A DNA stretch of 11,982 bases from an uncultured Flavobacteriales bacterium (GTDB taxonomy: Bacteria > Bacteroidota > Bacteroidia > Flavobacteriales > UBA1820). The translations under genes and the position numbers were made by a program. The stretch covers positions 1 through 11,982 of the forward strand of contig CALJDR010000047.1 of NCBI GenBank assembly GCA_938023515.1. The letters are read 5' to 3'. Below, piece by piece: positions 6,336-11,982 of this stretch (position 1 is the stretch's first letter; each line of letters begins with the position of its first letter). Under the pieces are notes generated by a model that was not told the origin of the DNA, searched no databases, and saw only the letters and a list, made by a program, of their open reading frames with translations.

Positions 6336-6893
6336 ATGTCTAAAAAACATATCCTATTTTTGTTGGCGGGACTGTGCTTTCTGGCACTCAATTTTGTGAG
6401 CCGGGAGAAAGCCGAAGAAATGACCGCCGTAAAAGAACTTCCGGAAAATTTTGACGAACAGTTCTATGCGATGCTGTCAGCATCGTTCCCCACATCGAAC
6501 CAGAAAAATCCAGTAAAGGCCCTTTCGGAGCAGTTTTATAAATCGGCACAGGGATTGGTAGTGACCAAAAACCTGAAAAACGTGGAAAAAGCGAAAGTGA
6601 TCGCTACGATCTATAAGCCGACTTACCCGATGACCGACATCACTGCCAGCGGGAAAATAATAGATACGCTCAACGCCTCGGCCCACCGGTGGATCGCCGT
6701 AAGCCGCGACCTTCAGGAAGAAGGGTTCGGATTCGGAGCAAAAGTACTGATATCCGGTACCGGTTCGCACGACGGCATCTGGGAAGTCCAGGACGTGATG
6801 AACAAACGATGGGACCGAAGGATCGACTTTTTGAGCGACCTGGATGCCCCGAATAATTATTGGGAAAACGTTGTGATCACAAAATTGAACTAA
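6336..6893 (+). CDS. Exported 3D-domain/double-psi beta-barrel-like protein
   Basis: The 185-residue protein has an N-terminal hydrophobic segment (about 5-20) acting as signal peptide or anchor, with no clear lipobox. A helical spacer (30-85) is followed by a C-terminal domain resembling the 3D (three-aspartate) branch of double-psi beta-barrels seen with Rpf, MltA and RlpA-type wall proteins. Landmarks are DITASGK (101-107), WIAVSRDL (119-126), FGAKVLISGTG (133-143), WEVQDVM (149-155) and RRIDFL (161-166), placing Asp101, Asp153 and Asp164 at the conserved acidic positions. A peptidoglycan or murein-glycan role in the periplasm is inferred from the fold; activity is not shown. It lies 20 bases upstream of an outer-membrane barrel gene on the same strand, and its leader carries a palindrome and hairpins. 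Family assignment is by motif pattern only. Confidence 0.75.
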   Translation: MSKKHILFLLAGLCFLALNFVSREKAEEMTAVKELPENFDEQFYAMLSASFPTSNQKNPVKALSEQFYKSAQGLVVTKNLKNVEKAKVIATIYKPTYPMTDITASGKIIDTLNASAHRWIAVSRDLQEEGFGFGAKVLISGTGSHDGIWEVQDVMNKRWDRRIDFLSDLDAPNNYWENVVITKLN

Positions 6894-6913
6894 CAACATA
6901 AAAAACACGCGCC

Positions 6914-7531
6914 ATGAAAAAACTCCTGATCCTGCTCGCCCTGACCGCTGTGGTGACCACTGTTTCGGCCCAGGCCGGCAAACCCGTCCGGTTCGGTGTC
7001 AAAATAGGCGCCAACTATACCAACCCTTCCGGAGTGAATTTTTCGGACTGGAGTTCGGGCGGCGACGTCCGTACGGGCGTAGGTTTTACAGGTGGTGCGT
7101 TCGTGAAAGTGAACATGCCCCTATCCTGGCTTTTCGTAGAGGCAGAAGCTCTTTACAGTACTTACAAACAGCGTGTGGACCCCGACGGGAACCAAAAGGC
7201 TTATAAGGTTAAATCCGAAAAGGTGGAATTTCCGCTGCACGTAGGCGTCCGCTTTCTCAAATTGATCGAAGTATACACGGGCCCCTCTTTCAATTACCTT
7301 TCATCCAGTCATGTAAATTCGGGCGACGTCAACCTGCTCGATTCGCGGCATGGGGTAAAGATCGCCGGCGACATCGGCGCCCGGGTGGTAATCCAGAAAT
7401 TCTCCATCGATGCGCGCTACCAGTTCCCGTTCTCGGGACAAAAATCGTTCCTGGAAAACATGGGCAATACGATCCGGTTCAAATCCAACCCATCGCTCAT
7501 CACGTTCTCCGTGGGTTACTCGTTCATCTAA
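6914..7531 (+). CDS. Small outer-membrane beta-barrel protein (PorT / OMP_b-brl_2 type)
   Basis: The 205-residue protein starts with a classical signal peptide (MKKLLILLALTAVVTTVSAQ, cleavage near 19-20). The mature part begins FGVKIGANYTN, the usual first strand of the Bacteroidota OMP_b-brl_2 barrels. Alternating hydrophobic/polar strands follow (for example FVKVNMPLSWLFVEAEALYS and PLHVGVRFLKLIEVYTGPS), and it ends GYSFI with a hydrophobic last residue suited to BAM recognition. The size suits an 8-10-stranded barrel. Specific function is unknown; PorT itself belongs to type IX secretion, but these barrels are common outside that system. It is probably co-transcribed with the 3D-like gene. 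The stop is 15 bases from the end of yraN, which faces it, and no terminator hairpin is visible. Confidence 0.88.
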   Translation: MKKLLILLALTAVVTTVSAQAGKPVRFGVKIGANYTNPSGVNFSDWSSGGDVRTGVGFTGGAFVKVNMPLSWLFVEAEALYSTYKQRVDPDGNQKAYKVKSEKVEFPLHVGVRFLKLIEVYTGPSFNYLSSSHVNSGDVNLLDSRHGVKIAGDIGARVVIQKFSIDARYQFPFSGQKSFLENMGNTIRFKSNPSLITFSVGYSFI

Positions 7532-7546
7532 AAAATAAAAGGGGAT

Positions 7547-7933
7547 TTAGGCGAACGGAAGGAAAGCTCCCTCGATATGGCGGATATCCTCGCCCATAGG
7601 ATTGGCCACAACGGACACGATATCGAAACGAACTTCGCAGGACAGATTCCTTTCCCGGACATACAAATCGGCAGCGGCGATCATTCGCCGCTGTTTTTTT
7701 TGGTCGACGGCCTGCTCCGGAGCGGCCAACCGGTCGCTGGCCCGTGTTTTAACCTCGACAAAAACGATCAGATCGCCAATCGAAGCCACAATATCGATCT
7801 CTATCCCGCCTATCCTTTTGCGGCGCTCCAAAATCGTATAATCCTTGCTTTCCAAATAAGAAACCGCCAGATCCTCGCCGCGCAGGCCCAATCGGTACGG
7901 CTGGGCGATCTCCTTCTTTTCGCTGCCATTCAT
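7547..7933 (-). CDS. yraN: YraN family (UPF0102) nuclease-fold protein
   Basis: The 128-residue protein matches YraN in length and motifs: LGLRGEDLAVSYL (15-27), GGIEIDIVA (42-50) and LIVFVEVKTRAS (55-66). Glu45/Asp47/Glu60/Lys62 form a PD-(D/E)xK-like constellation resembling Holliday-junction resolvases. The biological role of the family is unsettled. The residue before the acidic pair is Ile44 where Gly is usual (GEID becomes GIEID). ATG 7933 is chosen because it overlaps the TGA of the permease gene as ATGA (7930-7933), implying translational coupling. A longer open frame upstream, to 8101, lies inside the permease coding sequence and is not family-like. It is the last gene of the rbfA operon. 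Confidence 0.93.
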   Translation of the reverse strand: MNGSEKKEIAQPYRLGLRGEDLAVSYLESKDYTILERRKRIGGIEIDIVASIGDLIVFVEVKTRASDRLAAPEQAVDQKKQRRMIAAADLYVRERNLSCEVRFDIVSVVANPMGEDIRHIEGAFLPFA

Positions 7934-9144
7934 CGGGCGAAGAAATTTTTCATTCCGGCTACCGACAGGCGGGCCGCCAGATAACCCAGAGCGAATATTG
8001 TGAACAGAACGACGATGACATTGTAGAGCGTAAGTGAAACGGGGTAAGGCACCTGCATACCCCCTTCGATCATCACCAAGTGATATTCCGACTGGACCCA
8101 CACCAGGATCACTGCTGCCAGCAGCCCGACTGCCGCACCGGCCCCGACGATCATCATGCCTTCACGCACGAAAATACTGCGCAACGCTTTCCGGTCGGCA
8201 CCCAGAAACCAAAGAGTCCGTATGTTTTCCCGCTTATCGAGGATCAGCATCACGACCGACCCGATCACATTGAACAAAGCGATGGCTATTACCAGCGCAA
8301 ATACAAAATAGAGCACCAGGTTTTCGGTGTTCATGATCTTGTAGTACATCTCCTTGTTCTGGACTGCGGTCTTGACCGTAAACCCGTCGCCCAACAAGCG
8401 CCGGATATCCCCGGCTACCGTATCGGGGAAACGTTTCCCGTCCAGTTTTATTTCCAAAGCAGAAACCTGGCTTTTCCCACGGCGGAGCAGTCCGCGGGCA
8501 AAATCGATCCCGGTAAAAAGGTAAGTACCGTCATAATCCTTGTGCGAGAATACACCGGAGGGCCAGGTGTCGGCATAGGAGAAAAGCGCCTCGGGGCTTA
8601 AGGAGATATTGTCGCTGCCCGAAGGGACGTAGATACGCACCGGCATCGGGCGGCTCGACACATTCATCCCCAAGCGGTAGGCAAGCGATATACCCATCAC
8701 GTTCCACAGCGTATCCGGTCTTTCCTCTACCGGCAGCCATATCCCCCCTACCAGCACCGTGTCGACATCCACCACGCGGGGATAATCGGCATCCACGCCC
8801 CGGAGCATCGCAATGGTCTCGCTATGCCCGTACGAAACGAACGCCTTTTCCTCCAAGATACTGCTCACGGCCTGTATCCCTTTTACCGAGCTTAGTTTGT
8901 TTCGCAGGACGCTGTCCGCGTCAAAGACCTTCCCCCGGGCGGGGTAGATGGAAATGTCGGGATCGAAAGAAGTATAATAGTCTACGTTGAGCGCACGCAG
9001 GCCGGAAAAAACGGACAGCACCACAAACATGGCGAATACCGACACCGCCACCCCGAAAGCCGCCACTACGGTAATAATACCGACAGCCGAAGCTTTCTTC
9101 CGGCTGCGGAAATACCTGCGGGCTACGAACGAGGAAAACGACAT
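7930..9144 (-). CDS. FtsX/LolE-like ABC transporter permease (lipoprotein-releasing type)
   Basis: The 404-residue inner-membrane protein has the MacB/LolCE layout: one N-terminal helix (about 21-45) after FVARRYFRSRKKASAVGI, a large periplasmic domain to about 270, then three helices near 276-302, 330-352 and 372-396. The cytoplasmic coupling segment LDKRENIRTLWFLGADRKAL followed by IFVREGMMIVGAGAAVG is characteristic of LolC/LolE, which with the LolD ATPase extract lipoproteins from the inner membrane towards LolA. Bacteroidota often carry such a permease singly beside housekeeping genes. No ATPase gene is in this window, so its partner is elsewhere. It begins 19 bases after rbfA and overlaps yraN by four bases. 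A MacB-like export role cannot be ruled out, but the N-terminal motif favours LolE. Confidence 0.9.
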   Translation of the reverse strand: MSFSSFVARRYFRSRKKASAVGIITVVAAFGVAVSVFAMFVVLSVFSGLRALNVDYYTSFDPDISIYPARGKVFDADSVLRNKLSSVKGIQAVSSILEEKAFVSYGHSETIAMLRGVDADYPRVVDVDTVLVGGIWLPVEERPDTLWNVMGISLAYRLGMNVSSRPMPVRIYVPSGSDNISLSPEALFSYADTWPSGVFSHKDYDGTYLFTGIDFARGLLRRGKSQVSALEIKLDGKRFPDTVAGDIRRLLGDGFTVKTAVQNKEMYYKIMNTENLVLYFVFALVIAIALFNVIGSVVMLILDKRENIRTLWFLGADRKALRSIFVREGMMIVGAGAAVGLLAAVILVWVQSEYHLVMIEGGMQVPYPVSLTLYNVIVVLFTIFALGYLAARLSVAGMKNFFAR

Positions 9145-9163
9145 TTTGGAGAGTCCTTAATGC

Positions 9164-9526
9164 TTATTTTGTAATGGGATTTTCCCCTTCGCCGCGCAGT
9201 TCGCGGTCTATCGTCTCGATGTAATCCAGGGAATCGTCGTCGAAGAATTCGAGTTCTGGGATCTTGCGCACCTGGTGACGTATCTTGTTGCCCAGTTCGC
9301 CCCGGAACTGCGGAGTGAGTTCCCGCAACAGGGAGAGGAGTTCTTTTTTATCATTCACCGGGAACATGCTCACCCGGATCCGGGCCAGCGAGAGGTCCGG
9401 GGTCACGCTTACCCGGGTCACGCTCAGAAGGATGCCGGGTTTATTTTCCTTAGTCCACCTGCGGAGTATTTCAGACATATCCTCCATGAGGAGGCTCTCT
9501 ATTTTTTTTAATCGTACACTATCCAT
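9164..9526 (-). CDS. rbfA: 30S ribosome-binding factor A
   Basis: The 120-residue single-KH-domain protein matches RbfA in length and pattern. Late 30S maturation factors of this type bind near the 16S rRNA 5' helix and help its processing, especially in the cold. Motifs are VRLKKIESLLMEDMSEIL at the start, VTRVSVTPDLSLARIRVSM (36-54), the AxG-like KH turn region GELGNKIRHQVRKIPELEF (76-94), and a DDDSLDYIETIDREL tail. ATG 9526 places the start normally (MDSVRLKKIE). It heads the rbfA - LolE-like permease - yraN operon and is divergent from the mazG/mutS2 pair across 114 bases. Confidence 0.95.
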   Translation of the reverse strand: MDSVRLKKIESLLMEDMSEILRRWTKENKPGILLSVTRVSVTPDLSLARIRVSMFPVNDKKELLSLLRELTPQFRGELGNKIRHQVRKIPELEFFDDDSLDYIETIDRELRGEGENPITK

Positions 9527-9585
9527 AATTCTGCGGTATTAGATTCGATAACAGTAAAAATATCTACTGCCACGCAAATAAATCA

Positions 9586-9593
9586 TAACTTTG
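9586..9593 (+). promoter_or_regulatory. -7 element for mazG/mutS2
   Basis: TAACTTTG matches TAnnTTTG exactly and lies 47 bases before ATG 9641. No -33 TTTG is found 19-21 bases upstream. It is separated by one base from the opposing rbfA -7 box, so polymerase at one promoter would occlude the other. Confidence 0.4.
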
Positions 9594-9594
9594 T

Positions 9595-9625
9595 CAAATA
9601 TAAAACAAAGATACCGAATATTAAA
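9595..9625 (-). promoter_or_regulatory. Candidate promoter of the rbfA operon
   Basis: On the minus strand TATATTTG (plus 9595-9602) is an exact -7 match, with TTTA (plus 9622-9625, three of four bases of TTTG) at 19 bases. A second exact -7 match, TATCTTTG (plus 9606-9613), lacks a -33 box. The predicted leader is about 60 bases. Confidence 0.45.
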
Positions 9626-9640
9626 TTACACCGTCCTGCA

Positions 9641-9970
9641 ATGGATATAAAAAACTCTCAAGAGGCTGTCGACCGCTGGATAAAAGAACACGGCGTGCGG
9701 TATTTCGATCCCCTGACCAACATGGCCCTGCTCACCGAGGAAGTCGGCGAAGTGGCCCGCATCATCGCCCGGCGTTACGGGGAACAGAGCGAGAAAGAAT
9801 CGGACAAAGCCAAAGACCTCGGCGAAGAACTCGCCGACGTAGTCTTCGTAGCCCTTTGCCTGGCCAACCAGACCGGGATAGACCTCCAGGAAGCCTTCGA
9901 CCGCAAGATGGACCTGAAGGCGCGCCGCGACCACGACCGCCATCACCACAACCCCAAACTCCAGGAGTGA
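9641..9970 (+). CDS. MazG-type nucleotide pyrophosphohydrolase
   Basis: The 109-residue all-alpha NTP-pyrophosphatase has the MazG/dUTPase-superfamily metal motif EEVGE (33-37) and EELADVV (62-68), that is ExxE then ExxD. These residues bind Mg for cleavage of (d)NTPs to NMP and pyrophosphate. Such short stand-alone forms are thought to clean aberrant nucleotides; the preferred substrate here is unknown. The C-terminus is unusually histidine/arginine-rich (RRDHDRHHHN, 95-104), and its meaning is unclear. It starts at ATG 9641 behind a -7 box. mutS2 begins 16 bases after its stop, which pairs nucleotide-pool control with a DNA-maintenance gene, though co-function is inferred from proximity only. 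Confidence 0.92.
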   Translation: MDIKNSQEAVDRWIKEHGVRYFDPLTNMALLTEEVGEVARIIARRYGEQSEKESDKAKDLGEELADVVFVALCLANQTGIDLQEAFDRKMDLKARRDHDRHHHNPKLQE

Positions 9971-9986
9971 TCACCACCAAGCCCCT

Positions 9987-11982
9987 ATGATAGATCGCAG
10001 TGCGATAGACGACCTCGAACTGGAAAAGGTCAAACAAGCCGTAGCCCAACGCTGCCGGACCTCGAAAGGCAGTGCGCTGGCGCTGCGAATTACTCCTTAC
10101 AACCATTACGGCGCCCTGCAAAGGGAACTGTCCCAAACGGACGAATACCTCGGAGCCTTGAAAGGCGGAGGCGGATTCCCCGACCTGGAATTCGAAGCGG
10201 CCGACAGCGACATCAAGCTCCTTTCGCTGGAGAATTCCACCCTGTCGGAGACGGCCCTGTTGCGTCTGGCCGATATTTCGGGGAAAGTGAACGCCCTTAT
10301 CGACTACCTCGACCAATACGAGGAGTATTTTCCGGCTATCCGCCAGAAACTGCGTTACGTATACCGCACGGACGGGGTCACTGCGCCGGTGGCACGCTGC
10401 ATAGACCCGGACGGGGCCGTCCGGGACGACGCTTCGCCCACACTGGCGGAGATCCGCAAAAAAATGAACATCATCCGGGGTTCCATCGATAAATATTTCA
10501 ACCAGGAAATGGCCCGCTGCCGGGCCGAAGGCCTGTTGGACGACATCGGGGAATCGGTGATCGATCACCGCCGCGTACTGGCCGTATCGGCCGCCGCACG
10601 GCGCAAAGTCCGGGGGCAAGCCCTGGGCACATCCCGCACCGGAAGCATCGTCTTCATCGAGCCCGAAGGCACCGTCCGATTGTCCCGGGAAATGGCGGAA
10701 GCCCAGGAAGAGGAAAAAGAAGAGGTGATGCGTATCCTGCGTGCCCTCACCGACGAGATACGCCCGTACGGCGAACTGCTGGTCGCCAGCCAGAAACTGC
10801 TCACCGAGATGGACCTGCTACAGGCTAAGGCGCATTACGCGCACGAACTGAACGCCTGCCTTCCGACTATCAACAAATCCTATGAAATCAACCTGCGCGA
10901 AGCGTACCACCCCATCCTGCTCCTTCAGAACAAAGAACAGGGACGGCCTACTTTCCCGCAGGACATTACGTTCAGTCCCGAGCAGCGCATCATCGCCATA
11001 TCGGGCCCGAACGCCGGAGGAAAGAGCATTACGCTCAAGACCATTGGCCTGATCCAATTGATGCTGCAATGCGGTCTGCTAATACCCGTACACCCTTCGA
11101 GTACCACCAGCCTGTTCGAGAATATCATCACGGACATCGGGGACAACCAGTCGATCGAGAACCATCTGTCCACCTACTCTTACCGTCTGAAAAAGATGGC
11201 GGAGTTTCTCCGTGTGTGTAACGACCGGACGCTTTTCCTGATCGACGAATTCGGCACCGGCTCCGACCCGGACCTGGGCGGAGCATTGGCCGCAGTATTT
11301 TTGGAAGAATTCTACAACCGGGGAGCTTACGGCGTACTGACCACCCACTATACCAACATCAAGCTAATGGTGGAAGACCTGCCGGAAGCGGTGAACGCCT
11401 CGATGCTGTTCGACGAAAAAACCCTTCGGCCATTGTACCGGCTATTTATCGGGCAGGCCGGCAGTTCGTTCACTTTTGAAGTGGCACTGATGAACGGCAT
11501 CCCCCGCGAATTGATAAAACACGCCAAAGCCCGGGTGGAACACGACAAGATCGTACTGGACCGTACCATCGCCTCGCTCCAGAAAGAAAAATCGAATATC
11601 CTGGAAGAAAGCCGGAATCTCACTTCCGCCCGGAAAAAAGCGGACGCCACCTCCGAGGCCCTCGAAAAGACCAATGAAAAAGTGCAGGCCAAACTCCAGG
11701 CCTACCAGGAACTCTTCGACCACAACGTCAAACGCGTCCAATTGGGCAAAAGGATCGAAGCCCTCACGGATGCTTACTTTTTCAAAAAGCAGACCAAAAA
11801 GACCGTCCTGGCAGAATTGACCAAGATGATCGAGATGGAGGCCGCCCGCCGGACGGAAAAAGCCCGGGAATTGACGCAGGAGCAGGAGAAAAAAACGGCC
11901 AAAACCCAGAAAATCGCCCAGAGCGCGGCCGAAGACCAGGATGCGGCCGAGGAACTGGATCACCGATTGACCATCTATGTGG
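9987..11982 (+). CDS. mutS2: Endonuclease MutS2 / ribosome-rescue MutS2-type ATPase, 3'-truncated by window
   Basis: The frame from ATG 9987 is open to the window edge, giving 665 residues of a protein usually near 780-830. The N-terminal core and lever domain occupies about 1-320, with a helical clamp near 225-290. The MutS ATPase follows: Walker A GPNAGGKSI (340-348), DIGDNQSIENHLSTYS (383-398) covering the Q/D-loop and ABC signature, Walker B LFLIDEFGTGSDP (416-428) with Asp420/Glu421, and TTHY with His454. A long charged coiled coil fills about 515-660. The C-terminal Smr nuclease domain, if present, lies beyond the window. MutS2 has been linked to anti-recombination nuclease activity and to splitting collided ribosomes. 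Absence of the mismatch-recognition domain I separates it from MutS. Confidence 0.95.
   Translation, partial: MIDRSAIDDLELEKVKQAVAQRCRTSKGSALALRITPYNHYGALQRELSQTDEYLGALKGGGGFPDLEFEAADSDIKLLSLENSTLSETALLRLADISGKVNALIDYLDQYEEYFPAIRQKLRYVYRTDGVTAPVARCIDPDGAVRDDASPTLAEIRKKMNIIRGSIDKYFNQEMARCRAEGLLDDIGESVIDHRRVLAVSAAARRKVRGQALGTSRTGSIVFIEPEGTVRLSREMAEAQEEEKEEVMRILRALTDEIRPYGELLVASQKLLTEMDLLQAKAHYAHELNACLPTINKSYEINLREAYHPILLLQNKEQGRPTFPQDITFSPEQRIIAISGPNAGGKSITLKTIGLIQLMLQCGLLIPVHPSSTTSLFENIITDIGDNQSIENHLSTYSYRLKKMAEFLRVCNDRTLFLIDEFGTGSDPDLGGALAAVFLEEFYNRGAYGVLTTHYTNIKLMVEDLPEAVNASMLFDEKTLRPLYRLFIGQAGSSFTFEVALMNGIPRELIKHAKARVEHDKIVLDRTIASLQKEKSNILEESRNLTSARKKADATSEALEKTNEKVQAKLQAYQELFDHNVKRVQLGKRIEALTDAYFFKKQTKKTVLAELTKMIEMEAARRTEKARELTQEQEKKTAKTQKIAQSAAEDQDAAEELDHRLTIYV

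Noticed and set aside
6155..6343. A 62-codon plus-strand frame in the intergenic region before 6336
   Set aside because: It spans the palindrome, -7 box and hairpins, overlaps the next gene start and resembles no known small protein.
7934..8101. N-terminal extension of yraN
   Set aside because: The extra 56 codons lie inside the permease gene and do not resemble YraN, which normally begins shortly before the GxxGE motif.
9762..10619. A 285-codon minus-strand open frame across mazG and mutS2
   Set aside because: It crosses two well-supported genes in antisense, is rich in Arg/Gly as expected of a complement frame, and has no recognisable domain.

Overview
The window reads as ordinary chromosome of an obligate-anaerobe-type Bacteroidota, most likely Bacteroidales and possibly Alistipes/Rikenellaceae-like. 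This is inferred from base composition around or a little above half GC (not counted), the near absence of Shine-Dalgarno sites, repeated Bacteroidota -7 promoter boxes (TAnnTTTG, several as TACCTTTA/G), and the gene families present. No rRNA, tRNA, CRISPR array, insertion sequence or phage gene was found. Gene density is high; the largest gaps are 204 bp (6132-6335) and 180 bp (5139-5318).

Layout. The left edge holds the C-terminal half of dihydrolipoyl dehydrogenase (lpdA) followed by folK, both on plus. They meet, tail to tail, a minus-strand series: an MFS transporter (1139-2350), a lipoprotein nitroreductase (2410-3009), an exported polysaccharide-deacetylase-fold protein whose metal-binding residues have all been replaced (3098-4051), and D-lactate dehydrogenase (4134-5138). 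A divergent promoter region separates these from a plus-strand Cof-type HAD phosphatase (5319-6131). Next come two exported plus-strand genes: a signal-anchored 3D/double-psi-barrel-like protein (6336-6893) and a small outer-membrane beta-barrel (6914-7531). They converge on the minus-strand operon rbfA, LolE/FtsX-like permease, yraN (9526 down to 7547), whose last two genes overlap as ATGA. A compact divergent promoter region at about 9527-9640 then launches a MazG-type nucleotide pyrophosphohydrolase and mutS2 on plus. mutS2 runs off the right edge before its expected Smr region.

How the genes work together. Most are housekeeping functions: E3 of 2-oxoacid dehydrogenases, folate synthesis, ribosome maturation, nucleotide-pool sanitation and MutS-family DNA or ribosome quality control. 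lpdA, ldhA and the nitroreductase all handle NAD(P)H redox chemistry. The 3D-like protein, the barrel, the LolE-like permease and the pseudo-deacetylase act in or beyond the inner membrane.

The parts most worth a second look are the apparently catalytically dead deacetylase, a Rex-like inverted repeat just before ldhA, and the 3D-protein leader. That leader carries a perfect 8+8 palindrome over its -7 box and a set of mutually exclusive hairpins. I see no convincing new multi-gene defence or mobile system here.
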